The position numbers and the translations under genes were made by a program. Below the pieces are notes generated by a model. That model did not search any database and was not told the DNA's origin. It worked only from the letters and a program-made list of their open reading frames with translations. From Clostridia bacterium (GTDB lineage Bacteria > Bacillota_A > Clostridia > Oscillospirales > CAG-272): a DNA stretch of 9,570 nucleotides. Positions 1 to 4,772 of this stretch are shown piece after piece. The stretch's first letter is position 1. Every line of letters starts with the position of its first letter. Location of the stretch: positions 1 to 9,570 of the forward strand of contig JAGAIH010000015.1 of assembly GCA_017626655.1 (NCBI GenBank), read 5' to 3'.

Positions 1-35
1 AGGATGCGGCATTTTTCTTTTCCGTAATATTTCAT
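1..35 (-). CDS. Hypothetical protein, N-terminal 11 codons only (runs off the left edge)
   Basis: An ATG at 35-33 on the minus strand is preceded by AAAGGAG (44-50) with an 8-base gap, an ideal ribosome binding site. The visible residues are MKYYGKEKCRI, followed by a partial codon. From memory, this start resembles small clostridial proteins beginning M-K-Y-x-G-K-x-K-C-R-I-L, often about 60 residues long with a later Cys-rich segment. That resemblance rests on very few residues, so no function is assigned. It is the last gene of the leftward run and lies 86 bases beyond the stop of the 209-residue lipoprotein gene. Confidence 0.6.
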   Translation of the reverse strand, partial: MKYYGKEKCRI

Positions 36-66
36 GGGAATTGCTCCTTTCGTATGGACGGGTTTC

Positions 67-90
67 ATATGGGTCACGCGTGATCCGTAT
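67..90. repeat. 24-bp imperfect palindrome between two minus-strand genes
   Basis: The sequence reads the same on both strands except at two symmetric position pairs. Its core TCACGCGTGA (73-82) is a perfect 10-bp palindrome, flanked by GG/CC and ATA/TAT steps. It has no loop, so it looks more like a protein-binding operator than a terminator. No T-run follows on either strand. It lies 17 bases upstream of the ribosome binding site of the gene leaving the left edge. No convincing promoter could be placed against it. Confidence 0.45.
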
Positions 91-121
91 CGGATGGGCT
101 CAAGCGACGTTTATGCGGATC

Positions 122-751
122 TTACCGTTTCTGATCCACGCTGACCGGTCGATCCTTCTGGTCCACCTCTTTCAAAGCACGCTCGCTGAACCAGATCACG
201 TTGCCGTTTGAAGCATAATAGACCGTCACCTCGGCTGTATATCCCTCGTACAGATCTTCTTTGATGTACAAGGTAACGTCGATCTGTCCGCGGCACTCCC
301 CCGTGGGGAGGGTGATCTCAATGCTTTCAAAATAATTCGGGGTCTTGATGGGATAGCCCCAATAGCGTTCTTCGACCGTCGCGCGATAATCCGTGTCTTC
401 AAAATAGTCGGGATACTCTTTCTCAAAGAGATCCGCGACACCGTTGATGAGACACCCCTCGGCATCGATTTTCAAGACCGCGGTCTGGGTCTCATGGGCT
501 GAAATCTTCATATCCCCGCCCAGGCCAATCGTCACCGTGACGGTATTCGGATCGGTCACCTGTACGGACTGGTGGGGAATAGTGATATCCACCACGTTGT
601 ACTTCTCTCCCCCTCCGCCTGCGCGGGAGGAGCGGAGGTAGAGGGACTTGGTCCCCTGTTGGCAGGAGGCGCACAGAAGAGAGAAGGTCAGAAGCATCAG
701 CACGATCAAGACCCCTCTTTTTGGGGAAAGCACTCGATTTGTCATCTTCAT
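122..751 (-). CDS. Predicted lipoprotein of unknown function, 209 aa
   Basis: The N-terminus has a Lys/Arg-containing segment, a hydrophobic stretch (about residues 13-27) and a Cys at 30 after L-C-A-S. This is a slightly atypical lipobox, because position -3 is Cys rather than Leu/Val/Ile. The protein is therefore probably exported and lipid-anchored on the outer face of the membrane. A Gly-rich spacer (about 44-48) leads into a beta-rich body with alternating hydrophobic residues and many Thr/Val/Ile, suggesting one or two beta-sandwich domains. I do not recognise the family. AAAGGAG at 757-763 is 5 bases before the first ATG and 11 before the in-frame ATG at 745, so the start could be two codons later. 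It follows the serpin stop by 84 bases with no visible terminator, so co-transcription with the serpin is plausible. Confidence 0.8.
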   Translation of the reverse strand: MKMTNRVLSPKRGVLIVLMLLTFSLLCASCQQGTKSLYLRSSRAGGGGEKYNVVDITIPHQSVQVTDPNTVTVTIGLGGDMKISAHETQTAVLKIDAEGCLINGVADLFEKEYPDYFEDTDYRATVEERYWGYPIKTPNYFESIEITLPTGECRGQIDVTLYIKEDLYEGYTAEVTVYYASNGNVIWFSERALKEVDQKDRPVSVDQKR

Positions 752-756
752 TCGGC

Positions 757-763
757 TCCTTTC
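757..763 (-). promoter_or_regulatory. Ribosome binding site of the 209-aa lipoprotein gene
   Basis: AAAGGAG on the minus strand. It leaves the choice between the ATGs at 751 and 745 open, with gaps of 5 and 11 bases; the first is preferred slightly. Confidence 0.65.
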
Positions 764-834
764 CTGTAGCTGCGAAAACCTCGCGCTTATGACAGTGTCT
801 GCTCTGTACAGGACTCGGTCTTCCCGCCAAGCCG

Positions 835-2094
835 TTACAGTCGGGTCACGATCCCCACGAACAGCGGCAACCCCGTCTTGGTATCCACAATTGCGTACAC
901 GAAGGGGCGGTCGAGGTAGACGTATTTCGGCTCCATGGGGGCGGCAGACTCGGCCTTGTTAACCGCCCAGGTCACGGCGGCGGCCTTGGTGCCGTTGCGG
1001 TCTACCTGAATGAAGGTCTTCTGGAAGACCCCGTCGCAGTAGAGGTTCCCCATGGCGGAGGTGCCCAGACCAGACAGGTCGGCGGTGTCACTGCTGAAGA
1101 GATCGGTCATGCCCATTTCTTTGAGGGAGTCGGTGAGGTTCATGTCGCTGGCATAGGTGAACTCGGGGATGCGGGTGTAGACCGTGGTGCGGACCTGCTC
1201 CTGCCACATGGCCGTCCAATCCCCGCCGTCCAGGGAGGCGGCGAATTCGTAGATATCGGTCCCCTCCTCGGGCAGAAGGCCCACGAAGCAGTAGCCCGTC
1301 CCCTTGTAGGGCTTGGCTACCCCGAAGCCTCCCTCCACGGTGAGGTAGCGGGACTCTTCGGAGCGGAGCATGGTCACGGAGGACTCGGCGCCGTCCAAAG
1401 AGGTGAAGGTTTCGGTGAAAATATCCTTCTTCTCGTACTCCTCCTCCCACTTGGCGTCAAAGACCAGGGCGTTGACCACGTACATCACCGCCTCGGCGGG
1501 GATGGGATCCTCCAGGATGGAGTCGATCATGCCGTCGGTGTAGTGATCCACCCATTTGTTGATGTCCTTGCGGGTGGTCTCGTCAAAGGGGGCGGCGTAC
1601 TGCTGGACCTGATACCAATCGGCGCAGGTCTGGAGGAACTCCTCACGGACGGTAAAACTGTCCCCGTCCCGATACCAGATGGAATCCGCCACCGAGACCT
1701 TGCAGTCCTTGCCCGTGTACAGGCTGCCGGTGTAGGCGTACAGCGCCTTGTTCAAGTCAGCGATGGGCATTCCCAGCACCGCCTCCATCTGGGCGAGGGT
1801 CTCCCCCTCGGCGCCGTTGGCCAGCATGGACAGGCAGATCAGGGCGGAAAGGGGAGAGACCAGATGGTTGGCCTTGCCCTCCTTCTCCAAAGAGATCGTG
1901 GTATTGGTCAGCGCCAGGGAGAAATCCGCCATGGCGGTCTTGAACTCGTCGGTGACCTTCCCGACCTCGGTAGCCTGGCGGGCATAGTCCGCCGACAGCT
2001 CGGAGGCCTTGACGTTCAGGGCGCAGGAGGTCATCTGCGCGGGGATGGCGGCCAGCATGAGCAGGGCCAAAAACAGAATCAGCAGCTTTTTCAT
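835..2094 (-). CDS. Serpin family protease inhibitor, lipid-anchored (419 aa)
   Basis: This is a serpin, a suicide inhibitor that traps serine or cysteine proteases in a covalent complex. Residues 1-24 form a lipoprotein signal ending M-T-S-C (Cys24), so the inhibitor probably sits on the cell surface. Serpin hallmarks include the N-terminal S-P-L-S-A and M-L-A-N-G-A segments, the N-A-L-V-F-D-A-K-W strand, and the hinge G-T-K-A-A-A-V-T (368-375). The distal block R-P-F-V-Y then A-I-V-D runs to the C-terminus. Counting P15 as Gly368 puts the scissile bond at Glu382-Ser383. The inhibitory hinge is preserved (Thr at P14, Ala at P12-P10), but P17, P16 and P13 are Arg, Asn and Lys instead of the usual acidic residues. 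The start at 2094 is chosen because AGGAGG (2101-2106) lies 6 bases upstream; the open frame continues 30 codons further without ribosome-binding support. Length matches the family plus a signal peptide. Confidence 0.95.
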   Translation of the reverse strand: MKKLLILFLALLMLAAIPAQMTSCALNVKASELSADYARQATEVGKVTDEFKTAMADFSLALTNTTISLEKEGKANHLVSPLSALICLSMLANGAEGETLAQMEAVLGMPIADLNKALYAYTGSLYTGKDCKVSVADSIWYRDGDSFTVREEFLQTCADWYQVQQYAAPFDETTRKDINKWVDHYTDGMIDSILEDPIPAEAVMYVVNALVFDAKWEEEYEKKDIFTETFTSLDGAESSVTMLRSEESRYLTVEGGFGVAKPYKGTGYCFVGLLPEEGTDIYEFAASLDGGDWTAMWQEQVRTTVYTRIPEFTYASDMNLTDSLKEMGMTDLFSSDTADLSGLGTSAMGNLYCDGVFQKTFIQVDRNGTKAAAVTWAVNKAESAAPMEPKYVYLDRPFVYAIVDTKTGLPLFVGIVTRL

Positions 2095-2100
2095 GGGATA

Positions 2101-2106
2101 CCTCCT
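2101..2106 (-). promoter_or_regulatory. Ribosome binding site of the serpin gene
   Basis: A perfect AGGAGG lies 6 bases before ATG 2094. It decides the start against the longer open frame and directly abuts the inverted repeat at 2106-2141. Confidence 0.85.
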
Positions 2107-2141
2107 ATGGGTACGGCACTTTAATGGTGCCCTCACCCATA
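2106..2141 (-). promoter_or_regulatory. Inverted repeat in the serpin leader, abutting the ribosome binding site
   Basis: The outer stem pairs 2106-2112 with 2135-2141 (TATGGGT/ACCCATA, 7 bp). After a small internal loop, the inner stem pairs 2115-2119 with 2127-2131 (GGCAC/GTGCC, 5 bp) around a 7-base loop. If transcribed, the structure ends exactly at the serpin AGGAGG. No T-run follows on the minus strand, so it is not a terminator. It may be a translational control hairpin or a DNA operator. Confidence 0.5.
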
Positions 2142-2169
2142 TAGACGACATTTTTTCGGATTCATTACC
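2142..2169 (-). promoter_or_regulatory. Possible ECF-sigma-type promoter of the serpin gene (weak call)
   Basis: On the minus strand GGTAAT (2164-2169) and CGTCTA (2142-2147) are separated by 16 bases containing an A-run. CGTC at -10 and a 16-base spacer are typical of extracytoplasmic-function sigma promoters, although the -35 is not the usual AAC type. Nothing in this spacer resembles a good sigma-A promoter. The start it would predict falls inside the inverted repeat at 2106-2141, which argues for caution. Confidence 0.25.
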
Positions 2170-2199
2170 CTCCGGAGCAAACATTTACAATTCATTCAC

Positions 2200-2236
2200 A
2201 AAAACCCACGCGCAAAGAGGGCTTGCGGCGTGGGTT
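2200..2236 (-). terminator. Rho-independent terminator of nrdR
   Basis: A perfect 9-bp stem pairs AACCCACGC (2203-2211) with GCGTGGGTT (2228-2236). Four more pairs follow inside after one bulged base. On the minus strand the stem is followed by a TTTTT run (2204-2200). It starts 7 bases after the nrdR stop and separates nrdR from the serpin gene. Confidence 0.88.
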
Positions 2237-2242
2237 CGGGGG

Positions 2243-2722
2243 TCAATTGTCGGGATTCTGTGTTTTCTTGGTCTTGGCGTGCTTCTTCTTGAGCTTCTTC
2301 AGCTCGTCCATGAAGGAGTCCACGTCGGTAAACTGATGGTAGACCGAGGCGAAGCGGACGTAGGAGATCTCGTCAATGGCGCGGAGCTTCTCCAGTACCA
2401 TGTCGCCCAGCTCCACCGAAGGCACCTCCAGGCGCAGGGTATTCTGCAGCTCGGACTCGATCTCGTCCACGATGGCGTCAGCGTCCACGGTGCGCTTGCG
2501 GGTGGACTTCAGAATGCCGTTGATGAGCTTGTTGCGGTCAAAGGGCTCCTTGGAGCCGTCCTTCTTCAGCACCATGATCTGGGCTTGCTCGATCATCTCG
2601 AAGGTGGTGAAGCGCTTGGCGCATTGGAGACATTCGCGGCGTCGGCGGATGCTGTTGCCCTCTTCAATGGGGCGGGAGTCGATGACCTTCAGGTCGGGAT
2701 TGCCGCAGGCGGGGCATTTCAT
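2243..2722 (-). CDS. nrdR: Transcriptional repressor NrdR
   Basis: NrdR is a zinc- and nucleotide-binding repressor that senses the ATP/dATP balance and shuts down ribonucleotide reductase operons by binding NrdR boxes. The protein has 159 residues, close to the family norm. Residues 1-46 hold the zinc ribbon with Cys3, Cys6, Cys31 and Cys34 and the diagnostic I-D-S-R and S-I-R-R-R-R-E-C motifs. Residues from about 49 to 139 form the ATP-cone (V-L-K-K-D-G-S, F-D-R-N-K-L, then I-S-Y-V-R-F-A-S-V-Y). The C-terminus is a Lys-rich tail. AAAGGAG at 2733-2739 lies 10 bases before the ATG. It has its own promoter (2757-2785) inside the end of the upstream gene and a terminator right after the stop, so it can be a single-gene unit. 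No ribonucleotide reductase gene or recognisable NrdR box lies in this window. Confidence 0.97.
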   Translation of the reverse strand: MKCPACGNPDLKVIDSRPIEEGNSIRRRRECLQCAKRFTTFEMIEQAQIMVLKKDGSKEPFDRNKLINGILKSTRKRTVDADAIVDEIESELQNTLRLEVPSVELGDMVLEKLRAIDEISYVRFASVYHQFTDVDSFMDELKKLKKKHAKTKKTQNPDN

Positions 2723-2732
2723 GGGTGGGTTT

Positions 2733-2739
2733 CTCCTTT
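2733..2739 (-). promoter_or_regulatory. Ribosome binding site of nrdR
   Basis: AAAGGAG, 10 bases upstream of ATG 2722. The gap is slightly long but acceptable, and the M-K-C-P-x-C start is the family's invariant N-terminus. Confidence 0.75.
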
Positions 2740-2756
2740 CGGGAGGTCGTTACCCT

Positions 2757-2785
2757 ATTATACCATACTTTGATTGGTTTGTAAA
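2757..2785 (-). promoter_or_regulatory. Sigma-A promoter of nrdR, inside the upstream gene
   Basis: Minus-strand TTTACA (2780-2785), a 17-base spacer, then a perfect TATAAT (2757-2762) preceded by TGG, giving an extended -10. Only one base of the -35 differs from TTGACA. The promoter overlaps the last codons and stop of the DUF6514-like gene. The start would be near 2750, leaving a leader of about 28 bases. Confidence 0.75.
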
Positions 2786-3138
2786 GTCTTTTTGGGAATT
2801 TCTCCCGTCTCTTTCGCCTTTTGTCCCTGCTCCCACAGGAAATCCGCCACCGCGTCCCCCAGGTGGACAGGGGCCAGCTCCCCCTCAGTGATGCGGGCGA
2901 ACAGGGCGAGGACGTCCTCCTCACAGGTCCCTACGCAGTAGAGGTAGCGCTCGGCGGGGCTTTCCATGCCGATGGCGTAGGTAGGGGGCGCGGGCGGGAT
3001 CGAATGGCTTTCATCCTCGGCGGGTCGCATCAGCCACAGACGGCAGACCACGGGGCAGTCGGGGGTTACGCGGTAGTAACCCTCCTTCAAAAGGCTCATA
3101 ACCAGGCGGGATGGGGACTCTTCGGCGCGTGCGTTCAT
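2758..3138 (-). CDS. DUF6514-like conserved hypothetical protein, 126 aa
   Basis: A small, apparently soluble protein without signal peptide or membrane segment. The middle (about residues 54-88) reads as Y-A-I-G-M-E, then Y-L-Y-C-V-G-T-C-E-E-D-V-L-A-L-F-A-R-I, followed by L-A-P-V-H-L-G-D-A-V-A-D-F-L. That is the pattern I associate with clostridial DUF6514 proteins (a strand, a helix, then a Pro-containing turn and an acidic helix). The match is from memory and the function is unknown. An excellent GGAGG (3145-3149) sits 6 bases before the ATG. The promoter is at 3189-3197. Its 3' end holds the nrdR promoter and no terminator intervenes, so read-through into nrdR is likely. The C-terminal tail (K-K-T-L-Q-T-N-Q) is probably disordered. 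Confidence 0.78.
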   Translation of the reverse strand: MNARAEESPSRLVMSLLKEGYYRVTPDCPVVCRLWLMRPAEDESHSIPPAPPTYAIGMESPAERYLYCVGTCEEDVLALFARITEGELAPVHLGDAVADFLWEQGQKAKETGEIPKKTLQTNQSMV

Positions 3139-3156
3139 AGTTTTCCTCCGTTTTTG

Positions 3157-3180
3157 ACGACAGACGGTGACGCCTGTCGT
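3157..3180. promoter_or_regulatory. Perfect-length hairpin in the leader of the DUF6514-like gene
   Basis: A 10-bp stem (3157-3166 with 3171-3180, one G-T pair) closes a 4-base loop. On the minus strand it lies between the -10 box (3189-3194) and the ribosome binding site (3145-3149), so the transcript would begin almost at its 5' arm. On the plus strand the stem is followed by TTTTTT, giving it the form of a plus-strand terminator, yet no plus-strand gene precedes it. It may stabilise the mRNA 5' end, act as an operator, or block antisense read-through. Confidence 0.6.
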
Positions 3181-3188
3181 TTTTTCTC

Positions 3189-3197
3189 ATTATAGCA
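3189..3197 (-). promoter_or_regulatory. Extended -10 promoter of the DUF6514-like gene
   Basis: Minus-strand TGC followed by a perfect TATAAT (3189-3194), an extended -10. No good -35 is found at 17 bases, which is acceptable for an extended -10 promoter. The start would be near 3182. Confidence 0.6.
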
Positions 3198-3360
3198 CGG
3201 CTTTTGGCGGGGGAAAACCTTAACAATTATGGAATCGATTGGCGAATCTGCCTGGCATCAGCCCTTGTAAAGGCATAAAATCCAACTGCGACAACATCTT
3301 TTTCGGTGACCGCAGAGCCTCGAATTGGTCTTTCCTCCCTCCCATCCCGCAAATTTCCGC

Positions 3361-3389
3361 TTGATTTTCCGTATATTTTCTTGTATAAT
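3361..3389 (+). promoter_or_regulatory. Sigma-A promoter of the 90-aa membrane protein gene
   Basis: TTGATT (3361-3366), a 17-base spacer, then a perfect TATAAT (3384-3389). The start would be near 3396, giving a leader of about 84 bases before ATG 3480. Confidence 0.75.
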
Positions 3390-3479
3390 CAATTTGATTA
3401 TGCAGATTTGATGCCACAAATCACCATTCTTGACTGTTTTGGTGACGAGAAAACCGACACAAAAAGAAAGGAGAGTACC

Positions 3480-3752
3480 ATGAAACCGACTGTCTCACGG
3501 CGCGCGCGTCAGCATCCTTCCCTGCCCCCGTGGCTCCCCCGCCCCTTAGCGGGACGGCTTTTGGTGGCGGGACATATCCTCATTTTGCTGTCCCTGTGCC
3601 ATTTTGCCTGCCTGCTGGGCGGGGAGGGGCAGGGGGAAGCTCTCCTGTACATGGAGGCTTACATGGAATCGGTGGCTCTTGCCCCCATCCCTTTGTGGGC
3701 GGGGGTGCTGGCCCTGGACTGGCTGGAGCGGCGGAGCGAGGATACCCGTTGA
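3480..3752 (+). CDS. Small two-helix membrane protein of unknown function, 90 aa
   Basis: AAAGGAG (3467-3473) lies 6 bases before this ATG, and a good promoter lies upstream. An open frame continues upstream to 3306, but it runs across the promoter and lacks a ribosome binding site, so the 90-residue form is preferred. The N-terminus is basic and Pro-rich (about residues 1-24). It is followed by a hydrophobic helix (about 27-47, rich in Leu, with Cys40 and Cys44), a short acidic loop (49-63), and a second helix (about 64-82), then a charged tail. The Arg-rich N-terminus suggests both ends are cytoplasmic. I do not recognise a family. It stands alone: the next gene is convergent and its stop is 47 bases away, with no terminator visible between them. 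Confidence 0.72.
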   Translation: MKPTVSRRARQHPSLPPWLPRPLAGRLLVAGHILILLSLCHFACLLGGEGQGEALLYMEAYMESVALAPIPLWAGVLALDWLERRSEDTR

Positions 3753-3799
3753 CCCTGCCGCCCCGATCCCGCTGCTCTCCGCCCCGAAAAATCCTCCCT

Positions 3800-4065
3800 C
3801 TACTCCCCGAAGCACTCCGCCCCCAGCCGCACCCCCATGCGGAAGCCCTCGGCGAACCGCTCCCGCTCCCTCTCGGCCCCCAGGGTGTCCAGGGCGGTAT
3901 CGTAGGCCTCCAGGAGGGCGCGCTGATCGGGAGTCAGGGTGGCGGTCAGGGCCTCCCGTCGGGCCTTGACCTCACCGTACAGGCGGTCCCCCTCGGAGGG
4001 CTCGGGCGGCTTCGCTCGAAGGGTGGCGGGTTGCCGTAGTAGAGGGTGGTGATGGGTGACTTCAT
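3800..4065 (-). pseudogene. DUF6809-like protein gene, broken by a single-base frameshift
   Basis: The start is firm: ATG 4065 has AAGGAG (4073-4078) 7 bases upstream and a consensus promoter. It begins MKSPITTLYYGNPPPFER, closely matching the K-S-x-x-x-x-L-Y-Y-G-N opening I associate with DUF6809. That frame then stops near 3946. The remaining family-like sequence continues one base out of register (-1) from about 4018 to the TAG at 3800. It reads L-Y-G-E-V-K-A-R-R-E-A-L, L-T-P-D-Q-R-A-L-L-E-A-Y, and ends F-A-E-G-F-R-M-G-V-R-L-G-A-E-C-F-G-E, again family-like (F-x-x-G-F-R-x-G). Adding one base near 4013-4021 would restore an 88-residue protein, the usual length. The break is at a CTTCG-CT-CGAAG inverted repeat. 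No classic slippery heptamer is present, so this is a disabled gene or a sequence error. Function of the family is unknown. Confidence 0.75.
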
Positions 4066-4080
4066 GAACGGTCTCCTTCT

Positions 4081-4096
4081 GTACCCTTTAAGGTAC
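4081..4096. repeat. 16-bp near-palindrome, candidate operator
   Basis: GTACC at 4081-4085 mirrors GGTAC at 4092-4096, and the inner TT/AA also pair around one extra C. It lies between the predicted minus-strand start (near 4101) and the ribosome binding site (4073-4078) of the DUF6809-like gene. It is also upstream of the divergent XRE genes. A protein bound here would block the minus-strand gene; the adjacent XRE regulators are obvious candidates, but this is inference. Confidence 0.45.
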
Positions 4097-4102
4097 GCTT
4101 GT

Positions 4103-4131
4103 TCTTTATTATACACCTCATGGGATATAAT
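4103..4131 (+). promoter_or_regulatory. Probable promoter of the XRE gene pair
   Basis: A perfect TATAAT (4126-4131) lies 43 bases before the first XRE start codon. The -35 at 17 bases (TCTTTA, 4103-4108) is poor, so activity may need help or be weak. It overlaps the opposing consensus promoter almost completely. Confidence 0.5.
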
Positions 4132-4136
4132 GTCAA
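4108..4136 (-). promoter_or_regulatory. Consensus sigma-A promoter of the broken DUF6809-like gene
   Basis: Minus-strand perfect TTGACA (4131-4136), a 17-base spacer and perfect TATAAT (4108-4113). The -35 box touches the -10 box of the divergent XRE promoter, so the two polymerases would compete. Confidence 0.85.
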
Positions 4137-4174
4137 TAGTTCTTACAGATATTTTGGAACGCGGAGGACCTCCC

Positions 4175-4393
4175 ATGAACCACTATCAACGCCTCAAGGA
4201 TCTTCGTGAGGATCACGACCTTACCCAAGCGGATGTCGCCGAGATCCTGCAAACTACCCGAGAGCAGATCAGCAAGTACGAAACGGGCAAGCAAATGATG
4301 GGTGCGGATAAGTATATCAAGCTGGCCAAGTATTACAATGTGAGCCTGGACTACTTGATGGGTCTGATCGACACGCCAAGAAAGTTGTATTGA
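4175..4393 (+). CDS. XRE-family helix-turn-helix regulator, first tandem copy (72 aa)
   Basis: A compact DNA-binding protein consisting almost only of a Cro/C1-type HTH domain (about residues 6-62). The recognition region includes L-T-Q-A-D-V-A-E-I-L then Q-I-S-K-Y-E-T-G, the standard XRE signature, followed by Y-I-K-L-A-K-Y-Y-N-V-S-L-D-Y-L. There is no sensor domain, so it probably acts as a dimer bound to a palindrome. GGAGG (4163-4167) is 7 bases before this ATG. The frame is open further upstream to 4046, but that part crosses the promoter and is not coding. The next gene starts 4 bases after its stop and encodes an 82% identical protein (59 of 72 residues). The pair faces a divergent, frameshifted DUF6809-like gene. 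Confidence 0.92.
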   Translation: MNHYQRLKDLREDHDLTQADVAEILQTTREQISKYETGKQMMGADKYIKLAKYYNVSLDYLMGLIDTPRKLY

Positions 4394-4397
4394 AACG

Positions 4398-4616
4398 ATG
4401 ACGCATTATCAACGCATGAAGGACCTGCGAGAGGATCACGACCTAAGCCAGGAGGATATCGCCAAGGTATTACAGACCACCCAGGAACAGGTCAGCAAGT
4501 ACGAAACGGGACGGCAGATGATGGGTATTGATAAATACATTAAGCTGGCGAAATATTATAATGTGAGTTTGGATTATTTGACGGGTCTGATCGATACGCC
4601 GAGAAAGTTACACTAA
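4398..4616 (+). CDS. XRE-family helix-turn-helix regulator, second tandem copy (72 aa)
   Basis: Same length and architecture as the preceding copy, with 13 residue differences. Several of these lie in or near the HTH (Thr17 to Ser, Ala19 to Glu, Glu23 to Lys, Arg29 to Gln), so the two may differ in DNA specificity or form heterodimers. No good ribosome binding site precedes the ATG. It begins only 4 bases after the upstream stop, so translation is probably coupled. In the last 27 codons there are 13 synonymous and only 2 amino-acid-changing codon differences from the first copy, so the duplication is not recent and both are held by selection. Codons are more A/T-ending than in the first copy. 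A strong terminator begins 7 bases after the stop. Confidence 0.9.
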   Translation: MTHYQRMKDLREDHDLSQEDIAKVLQTTQEQVSKYETGRQMMGIDKYIKLAKYYNVSLDYLTGLIDTPRKLH

Positions 4617-4622
4617 AACCGG

Positions 4623-4655
4623 GAGCCACCTCTACGGAAGTGGCTCTTTTCCTTT
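4623..4655 (+). terminator. Rho-independent terminator of the XRE pair
   Basis: A 7-bp perfect stem pairs GAGCCAC (4623-4629) with GTGGCTC (4640-4646), followed by TTTTCCTTTTT. Confidence 0.88.
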
Positions 4656-4716
4656 TTCGTGGGAACCGTCAATCGTTTCACGATCGGGCTATTACTTCAA
4701 ATTGGAGTTTAACGGT

Positions 4717-4772
4717 CCGTTCCTCTGCCTTCCCCAGCGGGGAAGGGGGACCGCGAAGCGGTGGATGAGGAG
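4717..4772. repeat. Left inverted-repeat arm of the MITE-like element
   Basis: It contains two hairpins: CCTTCCCC/GGGGAAGG around AGC (4728-4746) and ACCGC/GCGGT around GAA (4750-4762). It ends in GGATGAGGAG. Confidence 0.85.

Noticed and set aside
2095..2184. N-terminal 30-residue extension of the serpin
   Set aside because: The extension covers the inverted repeat and putative promoter and lacks a ribosome binding site. The internal ATG at 2094 has AGGAGG and a proper lipoprotein signal.
3220..3417. 65-codon minus-strand open frame with GTG start in the spacer
   Set aside because: No ribosome binding site, and it overlaps a near-consensus plus-strand promoter. The protein shows no recognisable family features.
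3753..3799. Terminator between the convergent 90-aa gene and the broken DUF6809-like gene
   Set aside because: The CCGCCCCGA motif occurs twice but as a direct, not inverted, repeat. No stem followed by a T-run was found.
4013..4021. Programmed -1 frameshift in the DUF6809-like gene
   Set aside because: There is no X-XXY-YYZ slippery heptamer at the junction and only a tiny inverted repeat there, so a plain one-base deletion or sequence error is more likely.
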